Notes: a model not told the origin generated them from the sequence alone. A stretch of DNA of 64,000 nt from Mycobacterium simiae (GCF_010727605.1 NZ_AP022568.1:496001-560000), one strand, 5' to 3'; shown: positions 51,840-62,000, numbered from the stretch's first letter. Program-made: numbers and translations.

Positions 51840-52799
51840 ATGGCGAACGCTTTCACAGGCAGGATCGACAGCGATCTAGATGCTCAGAGCCCCGCAGCGG
51901 ATCTCGTGCGCGTATATCTGAACGGCATCGGAAAGACGGCGTTGCTGAGCGCCGCAGACGAGGTCGAACTTGCCAAGCGTATCGAGGCCGGGTTGTATGC
52001 CGAGCATCTACTCGCAACGCGGAAGCGCCTCGGCGACAACCGCAAACGCGACCTCGCGGCCGTCGTACGGGACGGGCAGGCGGCGCGCCGGCACCTGCTG
52101 GAAGCGAACCTGCGACTGGTCGTGTCGCTGGCCAAGCGCTACACCGGTCGCGGGATGCCGCTGCTGGACCTGATCCAGGAAGGCAACCTCGGGCTGATCC
52201 GTGCGATGGAAAAGTTCGACTACACAAAGGGATTCAAGTTCTCCACCTACGCCACCTGGTGGATCCGGCAGGCCATCACCCGGGGCATGGCCGACCAGAG
52301 CCGCACCATCCGGCTGCCCGTCCACCTCGTCGAGCAGGTCAACAAGCTGGCGCGGATCAAGCGCGAGATGCACCAGAACCTCGGACGTGAAGCAACCGAC
52401 GAGGAGCTGGCCGCCGAGTCGGGCATCCCGGTCGACAAGATCAACGACTTGCTCGAGCACAGCCGCGACCCGGTAAGCCTGGACATGCCCGTCGGTTCCG
52501 AGGAGGAGGCGCCGCTGGGCGACTTCATCGAGGACGCCGAGGCGATGTCCGCGGAGAACGCGGTGATCGCCGAGCTGCTGCACACCGACATTCGAAGCGT
52601 GCTGGCCACGCTCGACGAGCGCGAGCACCAGGTGATCCGGTTGCGTTTCGGTTTGGATGACGGCCAGCCGCGGACGCTGGATCAGATCGGCAAGCTGTTT
52701 GGTCTGTCCCGCGAACGGGTTCGCCAGATCGAGCGCGATGTGATGGCCAAACTGCGCAACGGCGAGCGCGCCGACCGGCTGCGCTCCTACGCCAGCTGA
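51840..52799 (+). CDS. sigB: SigB, primary-like sigma factor
   Basis: Predicted 319 residues. Regions 1.2 to 4.2 resemble SigA but the N-terminal extension is absent: [57 protein letters not shown] and the region 4.2 helix [18 protein letters not shown] stretch [13 protein letters not shown]. It serves stress and stationary-phase transcription. A good GGGAGG lies before ATG. A stress promoter is upstream and a strong hairpin terminator follows. ideR is next, after 144 bp. Confidence 0.96.
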   Translation: MANAFTGRIDSDLDAQSPAADLVRVYLNGIGKTALLSAADEVELAKRIEAGLYAEHLLATRKRLGDNRKRDLAAVVRDGQAARRHLLEANLRLVVSLAKRYTGRGMPLLDLIQEGNLGLIRAMEKFDYTKGFKFSTYATWWIRQAITRGMADQSRTIRLPVHLVEQVNKLARIKREMHQNLGREATDEELAAESGIPVDKINDLLEHSRDPVSLDMPVGSEEEAPLGDFIEDAEAMSAENAVIAELLHTDIRSVLATLDEREHQVIRLRFGLDDGQPRTLDQIGKLFGLSRERVRQIERDVMAKLRNGERADRLRSYAS

Positions 52800-52836
52800 G
52801 CCGCCGAGCAGGCGGCCCACCAGCCGACAAACACGA

Positions 52837-52872
52837 CAGTATGCCCGCCGCGGTTCCGCGGCGGGCATACTG
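52837..52872 (+). terminator. Perfect 17-bp hairpin after sigB
   Basis: CAGTATGCCCGCCGCGG (52837-52853) pairs with its exact reverse complement at 52856-52872, leaving TT as the loop. It begins 38 bp after the sigB stop and is followed by TTCTGCCT, a partial U-tract. It should separate sigB from ideR transcription. Confidence 0.85.
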
Positions 52873-52943
52873 TTCTGCCTAGGAGGCGTTAAGCCCGTTT
52901 CGGCAGCTGGCCAAGTAGACTCGGCGTCAATGGAGGGTGCTGA

Positions 52944-53633
52944 ATGAACGACCTGGTTGATACCACCGAAATGTACCTGCGGACCATCTACGACCTCGAG
53001 GAAGAGGGCGTGACGCCGCTGCGTGCCAGGATCGCCGAACGGCTCGACCAGAGCGGGCCGACCGTCAGCCAGACCGTCTCGCGGATGGAGCGGGATGGAC
53101 TGCTCCACGTCGCCGGGGACCGCCACCTGGAACTGACCGACAAGGGCAGGGCGCTGGCAATCTCCGTGATGCGCAAACACCGCCTCGCCGAGCGGCTGCT
53201 CGTCGACGTCATCGGTCTGCCGTGGGAGGAAGTGCACGCCGAAGCTTGCCGGTGGGAGCACGTGATGAGCGAGGACGTCGAGCGCCGGCTGATGAAGGTG
53301 CTCAACAACCCCACCACGTCGCCGTTCGGCAACCCGATCCCCGGTTTGCTGGATCTGGGCGTGGGTCCGGACTCGGGCGCCGAGGACGTGAACCTGGTGC
53401 GGCTGACCGAGTTGCCGGCGGGTTCACCGGTCGCGGTCGTCGTCCGCCAGCTAACCGAGCACGTGCAGGGCGACATCGACCTGATCTCACGGCTCAAAGA
53501 CGCCGGTGTGGTGCCCAACGCCCGGGTCACCGTCGAGACCGGGCCCGCGGGTGTCACCATCCTGATCCCGGGCCACGAGAACGTCACGCTGCCCCACGAG
53601 ATGGCACACGCGGTCAAGGTCGAGAAGGTCTAA
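52944..53633 (+). CDS. ideR: IdeR, iron-dependent repressor
   Basis: Predicted 229 residues. N-terminal winged helix (VSQTVSRMERDGLL recognition helix), DtxR dimer domain, and an SH3-like C-terminal domain (VVVRQLTEHVQGD and VETGPAGVTILIPG). All known metal ligands are in place: Met10, Cys102, Glu105, His106 (site 2) and His79, Glu83, His98 (site 1). It binds Fe2+ and represses siderophore genes while activating storage genes. A TAGACT box lies just upstream. It starts 144 bp after sigB, as in M. tuberculosis. Confidence 0.96.
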   Translation: MNDLVDTTEMYLRTIYDLEEEGVTPLRARIAERLDQSGPTVSQTVSRMERDGLLHVAGDRHLELTDKGRALAISVMRKHRLAERLLVDVIGLPWEEVHAEACRWEHVMSEDVERRLMKVLNNPTTSPFGNPIPGLLDLGVGPDSGAEDVNLVRLTELPAGSPVAVVVRQLTEHVQGDIDLISRLKDAGVVPNARVTVETGPAGVTILIPGHENVTLPHEMAHAVKVEKV

Positions 53634-53637
53634 CCGC

Positions 53638-54696
53638 CTATCCCGCCCGACGCCGGAAGGCTCGCTGCGGCGGCAGCCGTACGCCGAGGCGTCGAGCCAG
53701 TCGGCGGCCGGTCACCGCGAGTTCCCGGATCTGCTCCGGTCGCATGCCGGACTGCAGCGCGGTGTCTAACATGCAAGCCATGCGGTGATCGGAGTCGCAG
53801 TGGAGCGCGGCCTCCAGCGACACCCCGGCCAGCGGGCCATCGCCGCGGACATACGCACTGAACGCCAGCAATACCAGCGCCTCGACCCGCCACGGCGGCG
53901 GCAGGGTGCGTGCCAGCGTTGCCCACAGCGCCTCGGCCTCCCCGGCGGTCTCGCCGATCGCCAGGGCGTACAACGTGTCGCGAACCGCCGCGTCCGTTAG
54001 TGCACAGCCCACGGCGACTACCTCGGCGTCGGACAGCACGTCTCCCCGACCGACACGAGCGGCGGCGGCCAGCGCGCTGCGCACGTCGCGACGGGCGCAG
54101 CCGGTGGGATCGGCGTCCTGCGCCTGCTGCCGGGTGGCCGCCTGACGGGCCAGGGCACCGGCCAGCGCTGCGCTGCGACCCGAATCCTCGACGGCGACCA
54201 CGGCCTGCAGATCAGCGCGACGCGGATAAAGCCGCCGCCCTTCCAGCACGGCCGCGGCGGCCAGCGGTGAGGCCGACGGATCGTCGACCGTGCCGACCGA
54301 GCCGCAACCGTCCGCGCAATGCCAGCGCCCGCCGCGCGCCACCCGGTCCACCACGTGCGCCGCATACAGTTCAATGTGGTGTTGCGCCAACGCTTCTACT
54401 AGCGCCGCGCACAAATGTCGGTACTCGTCGTTGCAACATGGACACCGCGCGCCCTCTTCGCTGACGATCACGACGATCACGGCCTGCGGTTGGGCCGCGG
54501 CGGCGACCTCGGCAAGGTGATCGACCCCGGCAAGGAGTTCCTCGGACAGATCGGCCCTCAGCACCGCGCCCAGCTCGCCGGCATCCACCGACACCAAGAC
54601 CAGTGAATTCTCCGGAACGAAGCCGAGGACGGCAGGCAGGGCGGCGATCAGTGCCCCGGGGCGGTTAAGTACGAAATCGGGTGAATGCGGCGTCAT
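53638..54696 (-). CDS. DUF4192 protein (Rv2712c-like)
   Basis: Predicted 352 residues, equal to my memory of Rv2712c. The DUF4192 domain covers most of the protein: RPGALIAALPAVLGFVPENS, LVLVSVDAGELGAVLRADL and the Cys cluster RCPCCNDEYRHLC and HCADGCGS, which may bind zinc. A helical Ala-rich part follows (ALWATLARTLPPPWRVEALVL). Unknown in function, actinobacteria-wide. ATG 54696 was chosen because it gives the family length. Confidence 0.85.
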   Translation of the reverse strand: MTPHSPDFVLNRPGALIAALPAVLGFVPENSLVLVSVDAGELGAVLRADLSEELLAGVDHLAEVAAAAQPQAVIVVIVSEEGARCPCCNDEYRHLCAALVEALAQHHIELYAAHVVDRVARGGRWHCADGCGSVGTVDDPSASPLAAAAVLEGRRLYPRRADLQAVVAVEDSGRSAALAGALARQAATRQQAQDADPTGCARRDVRSALAAAARVGRGDVLSDAEVVAVGCALTDAAVRDTLYALAIGETAGEAEALWATLARTLPPPWRVEALVLLAFSAYVRGDGPLAGVSLEAALHCDSDHRMACMLDTALQSGMRPEQIRELAVTGRRLARRLGVRLPPQRAFRRRAG

Positions 54697-54963
54697 GCGG
54701 CCAACGCTGCTGGCCGCCACCGTCAGGTTATGCACGCGCGACGCCATCGACCCATCCGATTGTGGAGAAAGTCCCGACTGTGAGGAGCCGACGATTCGGT
54801 CGCGTTCTACGTTAAGGCGCTGTCGCAGCAGGGTTTGCGGGTGCGCACACGGGGTCGTCAACCCGTCCGTCGTCTCGGCCGGTTCCCTCACGCACCGAGC
54901 GGACGTTGCCTGCGCGGACCGTCTGCCGAGAAAGTCTGCGCTGCGAGCCTTATCGTCTATCTC

Positions 54964-56379
54964 ATGGGGTCGGCGCAAGAGTACGACATGGTGGTCATCG
55001 GTTCGGGGCCCGGCGGCCAGAAGGCCGCCATCGCCTCGGCCAAGTTGGGCAAATCGGTCGCGGTCGTCGAACGGGGCCAAATGCTCGGCGGCGTGTGCGT
55101 CCAGACCGGCACCATCCCGTCAAAGACCTTGCGGGAGGCGGTCCTCTACCTGACCGGGATGAGCCAACGCGAACTGTACGGCGCGAGCTACCGCGTCAAA
55201 CAGAAGATCACCCCGGCCGATCTGCTGGCGCGCACCCAACACGTGATCGGCAAGGAAGTCGACGTGGTGCGCAATCAGTTGATGCGTAACCGCATCGACC
55301 TGCTGATCGGCCACGGGCGTTTCGTCGATCCGCACACCATCGAGGTCGAAGACCCGACGCGGCGCGAAAAACTAACCATCAGTGGCAAATACATCGTCAT
55401 CGCCACTGGCACCCGTCCGGCGCGACCGTCCGGCGTCGAGTTCGACGAGAACCGGGTGCTCGACTCGGACGGGATCCTCGATCTCAAGTCACTGCCGGCC
55501 TCGATGGTGGTCGTCGGCGCCGGTGTGATCGGGATCGAATACGCCTCGATGTTCGCCGCACTGGGCACCAAGGTGACCGTCGTCGAAAAGCACGACGACA
55601 TGCTGGATTTCTGCGACCCTGAAGTTGTCGAGGCGCTGAAGTTCCACCTGCGTGACCTGGCGGTGACGTTCCGGTTCGGTGAGGAAGTGACCGCCGTCGA
55701 CGTCGGATCGGCGGGCACCGTCACCACGTTGGCCAGCGGCAAGCAGATTCCCGCCGAGACGGTCATGTATTCGGCTGGGCGGCAAGGCCAAACCGACCAT
55801 CTCGATCTGCACAAGGCCGAGCTCGAGGCCGACAATCGGGGCCGGATCTACGTCGACGACTTCTTTCAGACCAAGGTGCCCCACATCTATGCCGTCGGCG
55901 ATGTCATCGGGTTCCCAGCGCTGGCCGCCACGTCCATGGAACAGGGGCGGCTGGCGGCCTACCACGCCTTCGGGGAACCGACCGACGGCATCACCGAGCT
56001 GCAGCCCATCGGTATCTACTCGATTCCCGAGGTGTCCTACGTGGGCGCCACCGAGGTGGAGCTGACGAAAGACTCGATCCCCTACGAGGTCGGCGTGGCC
56101 CGGTACCGGGAGCTGGCCCGCGGTCAGATCGCCGGCGACTCCTACGGCATGCTCAAGCTGCTGGTGTCCACCGACGATCTCAAGCTGCTCGGCGTCCACA
56201 TCTTCGGCACCAGCGCCACCGAGATGGTGCACATCGGCCAAGCCGTAATGGGCTGCGGCGGCACCGTGGACTATCTGGTCGACGCAGTGTTCAACTACCC
56301 GACGTTCTCCGAGGCCTACAAAGTGGCCGCACTGGACGTGATGAACAAAGTGCGGGCACTCAACCAGTTCCGGCGCTGA
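54964..56379 (+). CDS. sthA: SthA, soluble pyridine nucleotide transhydrogenase
   Basis: Predicted 471 residues. The FAD motif is [20 protein letters not shown] (~10-29), the redox-site segment is [15 protein letters not shown] with a single Cys rather than a disulfide pair, as in STH enzymes, and the NAD(P) motif is [20 protein letters not shown] (~179-198). FAD re-binding is [15 protein letters not shown]. It passes hydride between NADPH and NAD+ in the cytosol. ATG 54964 lies 267 bp from the divergent DUF4192 gene. Confidence 0.95.
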   Translation: MGSAQEYDMVVIGSGPGGQKAAIASAKLGKSVAVVERGQMLGGVCVQTGTIPSKTLREAVLYLTGMSQRELYGASYRVKQKITPADLLARTQHVIGKEVDVVRNQLMRNRIDLLIGHGRFVDPHTIEVEDPTRREKLTISGKYIVIATGTRPARPSGVEFDENRVLDSDGILDLKSLPASMVVVGAGVIGIEYASMFAALGTKVTVVEKHDDMLDFCDPEVVEALKFHLRDLAVTFRFGEEVTAVDVGSAGTVTTLASGKQIPAETVMYSAGRQGQTDHLDLHKAELEADNRGRIYVDDFFQTKVPHIYAVGDVIGFPALAATSMEQGRLAAYHAFGEPTDGITELQPIGIYSIPEVSYVGATEVELTKDSIPYEVGVARYRELARGQIAGDSYGMLKLLVSTDDLKLLGVHIFGTSATEMVHIGQAVMGCGGTVDYLVDAVFNYPTFSEAYKVAALDVMNKVRALNQFRR

Positions 56380-56381
56380 AA

Positions 56382-57197
56382 TCAACAGGTGTCGTCGATG
56401 TCGACGGGCACCGGATCGCCCGGACCGCCGGCCTCGGCGCGGGTCAGCAGCTCGGCGATGTGTCCATCGAACGGCGCCGAGTAGGACACGTCCTCGGCAC
56501 ACCCGCCGCGTTCCAGCCCGCCGATCAGCCCGACGACGGTGGTACCGCTGACCCAGGGCGCACCGCTGGTACCGCCAACCAGCCCTTGGCAGGCCAGTGC
56601 GGGGAACCCACCGTCGGCCATCGTGGTCCTGCCCTGACAGCCGATCGGCGAGCCACCGACGCCGCTCGGATAGCCCACCACGGTGACCCGACTGCTCGGC
56701 GGCGGCGCCGTGCCCAAGGTCAGCGCCAAGCCCGCGGACGCCTCCACCGAACCGTGCTTCCCGTTGACCCGTGCGATCGCGTAATCGGCATGCGGATCTT
56801 TGCTGGCCACCCAGCGCGGGTCCAGGTAGACGTTGTCTGCCGTGAACAGATCCGGCGGTGCCCCGTCACCGGACAGGCCCGGCACGAAGGTGATCTGTGC
56901 CGCGCCCGCCAAGCAATGCGCGGCGGTCAGTACCAGGTTTCCAGTGGTGGAATGCAGCACCGAGCCAGTGCACACGTGCTGAGTGCTGCCGTCCAGGAAA
57001 ATGGCACCCACCCGGCGGTCCGGGTCCACCGGGGTTGCCACTGCCGGCGGATCGGGCTGGCCCAGATGCTGTACGGGTTTGCTAGTTTTCGGCGGCGGGG
57101 TGGTTTGCCCCGAACCGTGCAGCACCGGTCGGCCACACGACGCCAGCAGCGTCGCGAGGCCGACAATCGGGCAGAGCAGCAGCATCGAGACGCGCAT
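56382..57197 (-). CDS. Trypsin-like serine protease lipoprotein
   Basis: Predicted 271 residues. The signal peptide ends in the lipobox LLASC. A Pro/Thr-rich linker leads to a chymotrypsin-fold domain. The triad is visible: His in VLTAAHCLAG (~93), Asp in HADYAIARV (~137) and Ser in GTSGAPWV (~215). Extra Cys pairs (HVC...HCLA and GCQG...ACQG) fit the exported trypsin family. It would be a cell-wall protease. It is convergent with sthA, 2 bp apart. I do not recall a counterpart at this spot in M. tuberculosis, so it may be an insertion. Confidence 0.85.
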   Translation of the reverse strand: MRVSMLLLCPIVGLATLLASCGRPVLHGSGQTTPPPKTSKPVQHLGQPDPPAVATPVDPDRRVGAIFLDGSTQHVCTGSVLHSTTGNLVLTAAHCLAGAAQITFVPGLSGDGAPPDLFTADNVYLDPRWVASKDPHADYAIARVNGKHGSVEASAGLALTLGTAPPPSSRVTVVGYPSGVGGSPIGCQGRTTMADGGFPALACQGLVGGTSGAPWVSGTTVVGLIGGLERGGCAEDVSYSAPFDGHIAELLTRAEAGGPGDPVPVDIDDTC

Positions 57198-57405
57198 CGG
57201 GTCCCATCATGCCTGACCGCGGCGGTGGAAGCCGAAGTCGGCGCCCGGCGCCGGGCCGGTAGATTTGCTGGCAGATCCGGTGCGCGCGGCAATATTCCGC
57301 CCGGATTACGTTCGTGCGTCAACCTGTTTCGGATATGGGTGCCCGACGATTCGGAGCAGACTGGTTAGGGCACCCTGGAGAACTCGGCGAGAGGAGGGGA
57401 ACCCG

Positions 57406-58377
57406 GTGGCCGACGAACACAAGGACGACCTGTACTACGAGCCAGGGCAATCCGGCATCTACGAGCTGGAGTTTCCGGCGCCCCAGCTGGTGACGTCGGA
57501 CGGACGTGGTCCGGTGCTGGTGCACGCGTTGGAAGGCTTCTCCGACGCCGGCCATGCGATACGGCTGGCCACGAACCACCTCAAAGCGGCCCTGGACACC
57601 GAGCTGGTCGCGTCCTTCGCGATCGACGAGCTGCTGGACTACCGCTCCCGGCGCCCGCTGATGACGTTCAAGACCGATCATTTCACCAACTACGACGACC
57701 CGGAGCTGAGCCTGTACGCGCTGCGCGACAGCGTCGGCACCCCGTTCCTATTGCTGGCCGGCTTGGAGCCCGACCTGAAATGGGAGCGTTTCATCACTGC
57801 GGTGCGGCTGCTGGCCGAGCGGCTGGGAGTGCGGCAAACGATCGGGCTGGGCACGGTGCCGATGGCGGTGCCGCACACCCGCCCGATCACGCTGACCGCG
57901 CACTCCAACAACCGCGACCTGATCGCCGATTTCCAGCCGTGGATCTCCGAGATTCAAGTCCCCGGCAGCGCATCGAATTTGCTGGAATACCGGATGGCTC
58001 AACATGGACACGAGGTGGTCGGTTTCACCGTCCACGTCCCGCACTACCTAACCCAGACCGACTACCCGGCCGCCGCGCAGGCGCTGCTCGAGCAGGTGGC
58101 CAAGACGGCGGCGCTGGATTTGCCGCTGTCGGCGTTGACTGAGGCGGCGGCGGAAATTCGGGCCAAAATCGACGAGCAGGTCCAGGCGAGCGCGGAGGTC
58201 GCTCAAGTGGTGGCCGCCCTCGAGCGCCAGTACGATGCCTTCATCGACGCTCAGGAGAACAGGTCGTTACTAACCCACGACGAGGACCTCCCCAGCGGCG
58301 ACGAGCTAGGCGCCGAGTTTGAGCGTTTTCTGGCGCAGCAGGCGGAAAAGAAGCGCGACGACGGCGATCCGGCTTAA
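57406..58377 (+). CDS. PAC2-family protein (Rv2714-like)
   Basis: Predicted 323 residues, close to the 324 I recall. The PAC2 fold (proteasome-assembly-chaperone-like) is seen in PVLVHALEGFSDAGHAIRLA, VASFAIDELLDYRSRRPLM, LLLAGLEPDLKW and LGLGTVPMAVPHTRP. A long C-terminal helical part (EIRAKIDEQVQASAEVAQVV) follows and ends in charged residues. Mycobacteria have a proteasome, but a link is unproven. GTG 57406 follows GAGGAGGGG. Confidence 0.87.
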   Translation: MADEHKDDLYYEPGQSGIYELEFPAPQLVTSDGRGPVLVHALEGFSDAGHAIRLATNHLKAALDTELVASFAIDELLDYRSRRPLMTFKTDHFTNYDDPELSLYALRDSVGTPFLLLAGLEPDLKWERFITAVRLLAERLGVRQTIGLGTVPMAVPHTRPITLTAHSNNRDLIADFQPWISEIQVPGSASNLLEYRMAQHGHEVVGFTVHVPHYLTQTDYPAAAQALLEQVAKTAALDLPLSALTEAAAEIRAKIDEQVQASAEVAQVVAALERQYDAFIDAQENRSLLTHDEDLPSGDELGAEFERFLAQQAEKKRDDGDPA

Positions 58378-58418
58378 ACGCCAACGCCTCAGCCGGCGCA
58401 GACAACAAGGGTGGCGAG

Positions 58419-59450
58419 ATGACCGAGCGAAAGCGCAAGAGCAACCTGCGCCCGGTGCGGGAAGTGACCGCCCCCCGTCTGGAATTTCGCACCATCCACG
58501 GGTACAAGCGCGCGTTCCGCATCGCCGGCTCCGGGCCGGCGATCCTGCTGATCCACGGCATCGGCGACAACTCCACCACATGGAATACGGTGCAGGCCAA
58601 GCTCGCTCAGCGCTTCACGGTGATCGCCCCCGACCTGCTCGGACATGGCCGATCGGACAAGCCGCGCGCGGACTATTCGGTGGCCGGCTACGCCAACGGC
58701 ATGCGCGATCTGCTGTCCGTGCTCGACATCGAGCGGGTGACCATCATCGGCCATTCCCTCGGCGGTGGTGTGGCGATGCAATTCGCCTATCAGTTCCCGC
58801 ATCTGGTCGAGCGGCTGATTCTGGTCGCCGCCGGCGGTGTCACCAAGGACGTCAACGTCGCCTTCCGGCTGGCCTCCCTGCCGATGGGCAGCGAGGCGCT
58901 GGCGCTACTGCGGTTGCCCCTGGTGCTGCCGGCGGTACAGCTTGCCGGGCGGCTGGCAGGCCTGGCGATCGGTTCGACCGGGCTGGGCATGGACTTACCG
59001 AACGTGCTGCGCATCCTCGACGACCTGCCGGAACCGACGGCCTCCTCGGCGTTCAGCCGCACCCTGCGCGCCGTGGTGGATTGGCGCGGCCAGATCGTCA
59101 CCTTCCTGGATCGATGTTATTTGGCCGAAGCCATTCCGGCGCAGATCATCTGGGGCACCAAGGACGTGGTGGTCCCGGTCCGGCACGCGTGGATGGCCCA
59201 CGCCGCGATGCCCGGCTCGCGTCTGGAGATCTTCGAAGGTTCAGGCCATTTTCCCTTCCACGACGATCCCGCGCGCTTCATCGAAGTCGTACAGCGGTTC
59301 ATCGACACCACCGCGCCGGCGGCATACGACCAGGAGGCGCTGCGCGCCTTGCTGCGTGCGGGCAGCGCTCAGCGCGCGGTCACCGGCTCGGATGACACAC
59401 GCGTCGCGGTGCTCAACGCGATAGGTTCCGACGAGCGCAGCGCCACCTAA
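58419..59450 (+). CDS. Alpha/beta hydrolase (Rv2715-like)
   Basis: Predicted 343 residues. The oxyanion motif is ILLIHGIGDNSTTW (~48-61), and the nucleophile elbow is IIGHSLGGGVAMQF with Ser in GHSLGG (~114). The late Asp (DVVVPVRHAWM) and His (GSGHFPFHDDP) complete a triad. A lid region lies between ~150 and 220. The substrate is unknown; the group includes esterases and C-C hydrolases. The protein has a basic N-terminus (ERKRKSNLRPVR) but no export signal. It follows the PAC2 gene by 41 bp. Confidence 0.87.
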   Translation: MTERKRKSNLRPVREVTAPRLEFRTIHGYKRAFRIAGSGPAILLIHGIGDNSTTWNTVQAKLAQRFTVIAPDLLGHGRSDKPRADYSVAGYANGMRDLLSVLDIERVTIIGHSLGGGVAMQFAYQFPHLVERLILVAAGGVTKDVNVAFRLASLPMGSEALALLRLPLVLPAVQLAGRLAGLAIGSTGLGMDLPNVLRILDDLPEPTASSAFSRTLRAVVDWRGQIVTFLDRCYLAEAIPAQIIWGTKDVVVPVRHAWMAHAAMPGSRLEIFEGSGHFPFHDDPARFIEVVQRFIDTTAPAAYDQEALRALLRAGSAQRAVTGSDDTRVAVLNAIGSDERSAT

Positions 59451-59483
59451 TCTGCCGTGCGGCCGAGTCGATACAGTCGGCTC

Positions 59484-60167
59484 ATGGGCATCGACGTCAC
59501 GGTGTTGCGGGTCTTCACCGACCAAGACGGCAGATTCGGCAATCCGCTCGGCGTGGTGGATGCCAGCCAGGTGGCGCCCGCCGATCGCCAGCGATTGGCA
59601 AGCGAATTAGGGTATAGCGAAACAATATTCGTCAATCTGCCGATCGGTGGTTCGCCCACCGCACGCGCAGCCATCTATACGCCGCGCACCGAAATCCCGT
59701 TCGCCGGGCACCCCTGCGTCGGCGCGGCGTGGTTGCTGCGAGCCAACGGCACGCCGGTCAACACCCTTGCGGTGCCCGCCGGAATCGTGCAAGTGCATGA
59801 CGACGGCGAGGTGGTGGCCGTCAGCGGTCGATCGGAATGGGCGCCGGAATTCGCCCTGCACGAATTCGACTCTGTCGATGACCTTCTGGCCCAGGATCCC
59901 GGCGAATATGCCGACAACACCGCGCATTATCTGTGGACATGGCTGGACCGGTCCGCCGGTGCGCTGCGCTCACGCATGTTCGCGGCCCATCTCGGCGTGC
60001 CCGAAGACGAGGCGACCGGCTCCGCGGCGATACGCATCACCGACCACCTCAGCCGCGACCTGAGCATCATCCAGGGCAAGGGCTCGTTACTGCAAACCAC
60101 ATGGAGCCCCGAGGGCTGGGTCCGCGTCGGTGGCCGGGTCGTCACCGACGGCGTGACACACCTGTAG
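59484..60167 (+). CDS. PhzF-family isomerase-like protein (Rv2716-like)
   Basis: Predicted 227 residues, shorter than the ~280 of typical PhzF proteins. The N-terminal half is clear: [32 protein letters not shown] (catalytic Glu) and [16 protein letters not shown]. The second half ([32 protein letters not shown]) has the GKGSLL-type ending. The family catalyses isomerisations in small-molecule pathways; the substrate here is unknown. ATG 59484 follows the hydrolase by 33 bp. Confidence 0.85.
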   Translation: MGIDVTVLRVFTDQDGRFGNPLGVVDASQVAPADRQRLASELGYSETIFVNLPIGGSPTARAAIYTPRTEIPFAGHPCVGAAWLLRANGTPVNTLAVPAGIVQVHDDGEVVAVSGRSEWAPEFALHEFDSVDDLLAQDPGEYADNTAHYLWTWLDRSAGALRSRMFAAHLGVPEDEATGSAAIRITDHLSRDLSIIQGKGSLLQTTWSPEGWVRVGGRVVTDGVTHL

Positions 60168-60183
60168 GAAACCAGCGCGCGGG

Positions 60184-60666
60184 TCAGGGTTTGCGCCGCA
60201 GTACCGCGGCGAGATGATGCTGCAGGGGCTGACCGACCGCACCCATCCGCATCGAGTACGACAGTTCGTCGCCGTCGATGCGCAAGGAACGCTCCAGCGC
60301 GGAAACCTCTTTGGCGCTGGGTGTCAGCCCCACCGACGTGGTGGCCAGCTCGATATCGATCACACCGTCGCGCACCTGGTAGGAGCCGACTTCGATCTCG
60401 GTGACGCCGCTGGGGTGGGCAAGCACCAATTCGAGGCGACCGGGTTCGGGCACCCGCAGATAGCCGGTCTCGGCGTGCAGCGGCATGCCGTCGGCCACCG
60501 CCTTGGTCTTTTGCGCGTAGGCCAGAAACGGCTTGCCCACATGGGAGAACACCACCTCTTCGAGGTACTCGAAGGGCTGGATCGTCGGGTATTCACCCGC
60601 CCCACGGCCGGCCCAGGTGCCGAGCAGCGGCGCGAGCGCCTCGAGGTCCGGATGCAGGTCGGGCAT
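60184..60666 (-). CDS. Nitrobindin-like FABP-fold haem protein (Rv2717c-like)
   Basis: Predicted 160 residues forming one beta-barrel. The family stretches GTWAGRGAGEYPTIQPFEYL, VVFSHVGKPFLAYAQKT, LRVPEPGRLELVLAHPSG and a C-terminal GQPLQHHLAAVL with the probable haem-ligand His are present. Nitrobindins hold ferric haem and react with nitrogen oxides. It is convergent with PhzF and precedes nrdR by 3 bases on the same strand downstream. Confidence 0.88.
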   Translation of the reverse strand: MPDLHPDLEALAPLLGTWAGRGAGEYPTIQPFEYLEEVVFSHVGKPFLAYAQKTKAVADGMPLHAETGYLRVPEPGRLELVLAHPSGVTEIEVGSYQVRDGVIDIELATTSVGLTPSAKEVSALERSLRIDGDELSYSMRMGAVGQPLQHHLAAVLRRKP

Positions 60667-60669
60667 CGA

Positions 60670-61134
60670 TCAGCCGGGCGTCGATACCTTGCGGTGCTGA
60701 CGCAGCGACGCGATCTCGCGTTCGAAATCCTCGGCCGAGGAAAAGGATCGGTACACCGACGCAAACCGCAGGTAGGCCACCTCGTCCAGATCGCGCAACG
60801 GCCCCAGGATCGCCAGGCCGACCTCGTGGCTAGGGACTTCGGGTGAGCCGGCGGCACGCACCGTGTCCTCGACCTGCTGGGCCAGCAGGTTCAGGGCGTC
60901 CTCGTCGACCTGGCGGCCCTGGCAGGCGCGGCGGACCCCCCGGATGACCTTTTCGCGGCTGAACGGCTCGGTAACGCCGCTACGTTTGACTACGGCCAAA
61001 ACAGCGGTTTCCACGGTGGTGAACCGGCGCCCGCACTCCGGACATGATCTGCGGCGCCGAATGGCTTGGCCTTCATCGGTTTCGCGCGAATCGATCACCC
61101 GCGAGTCGGGATGGCGGCAGAACGGACAGTGCAT
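60670..61134 (-). CDS. nrdR: NrdR, ribonucleotide reductase repressor
   Basis: Predicted 154 residues, equal to M. tuberculosis NrdR. An N-terminal zinc ribbon ([18 protein letters not shown] and [11 protein letters not shown]) is followed by an ATP-cone ([20 protein letters not shown] ... VEDTVRAAG). It senses ATP/dATP and represses nrd genes. The nitrobindin gene begins 3 bases after its stop, so the two are likely co-transcribed. ATG 61134. Confidence 0.95.
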   Translation of the reverse strand: MHCPFCRHPDSRVIDSRETDEGQAIRRRRSCPECGRRFTTVETAVLAVVKRSGVTEPFSREKVIRGVRRACQGRQVDEDALNLLAQQVEDTVRAAGSPEVPSHEVGLAILGPLRDLDEVAYLRFASVYRSFSSAEDFEREIASLRQHRKVSTPG

Positions 61135-61283
61135 GGGCCGCCGCTCCTTCGTTGTGCCAGCCTCTCGGCGAACACTCCGAGCGTACCCGGGTGCTCTGCC
61201 GCCCGGCCAATGCAGCTGCGGTACCCGCGCTCGCCGCGCGTCGAGCGTGGAGACGCTCTGGCGCGCAGCAGCTTTCGCCGGCG

Positions 61284-61745
61284 TCAGCCGACGGGCGCGA
61301 TCAGCGTCTGGCCGGCGGCCAGCGCCGGGGAGCTGAGGTTGTTGAGTTGGCGGATGCGGTCGGCAACCTGGCGGACCGAGGCCGCCGGTGCCACCCGGTG
61401 CGCGAGGTCCTGCAGGGACTCGCCGGGCTCGACCTGCACGACCGACAGCCGATCCGGGACGGGAGCAGCTGCGTTGGCGGGTTCCCCGTTGGCGATCTGC
61501 CCGAGGTTGGCCATCAGGCCCAACCAGAGCGTGATGATCCCGGCCATCAACGCCAGGCCCAGCGTCGTCTTCACGGTGACCGGCCGCCGCCGGTGCGGCG
61601 CCATGGACATCGTGACGCCCGTGCCGCGGTAGCGCATCGGCGCGCCGGCCGGCCGTTCGTGGCTGTAACGAGGACGTGCGACCAGCCCGTCGACGGGGCG
61701 TCGGACGCCGCCGGTGCGCGGTGTGACTGTGTGCATGAGCGTCAT
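61284..61745 (-). CDS. chiZ: ChiZ-like LysM membrane protein (Rv2719c-like)
   Basis: Predicted 153 residues. A basic N-terminal cytoplasmic part (~55 residues, [11 protein letters not shown]) leads to one membrane helix ([19 protein letters not shown]) and an extracytoplasmic LysM domain ([21 protein letters not shown] ... IRQLNNLSS). In M. tuberculosis the counterpart is an SOS-induced inhibitor of division. It is divergent from lexA. Candidate SOS boxes lie 27-82 bp upstream. ATG 61736 (fourth codon) is also possible. Confidence 0.88.
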   Translation of the reverse strand: MTLMHTVTPRTGGVRRPVDGLVARPRYSHERPAGAPMRYRGTGVTMSMAPHRRRPVTVKTTLGLALMAGIITLWLGLMANLGQIANGEPANAAAPVPDRLSVVQVEPGESLQDLAHRVAPAASVRQVADRIRQLNNLSSPALAAGQTLIAPVG

Positions 61746-61771
61746 GTGCGTTCCTCCGGTCGACTAAATCC

Positions 61772-61827
61772 TCGCTCGTGTGTTCGACACTATCGCTCGT
61801 GTGTTCGAACTCCGAACATTTGAGCGA
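61772..61827 (-). promoter_or_regulatory. Three degenerate SOS-box-like sites upstream of the chiZ-like gene
   Basis: TCGCTCGTGTGTTCGA occurs at 61772-61787 and again at 61793-61808, exactly 21 bp (two helical turns) apart. CCGAACATTTGAGCGA at 61812-61827 is a third, inverted. Each keeps one half-site GTTCGA or CGAAC of the mycobacterial SOS box TCGAAC-N4-GTTCGA, while the other half reads TCGCTC or GAGCGA. They are positioned to control the leftward gene. Confidence 0.55.
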
Positions 61828-62000
61828 AGCGTGTCGCACGAGCAAAACGCTAGGGCACGCCACCGACAAGTTCCGCTGGCCGCTACCACTGACATGAGCC
61901 CCAAATACCCGATCCGATCGAGAGTTACACCATTGTTATTCGCGAGGTGATGCGATTTATTCCCGCGTCGCTTCCGGGCCGGCAGACCCCGACACGCCAG

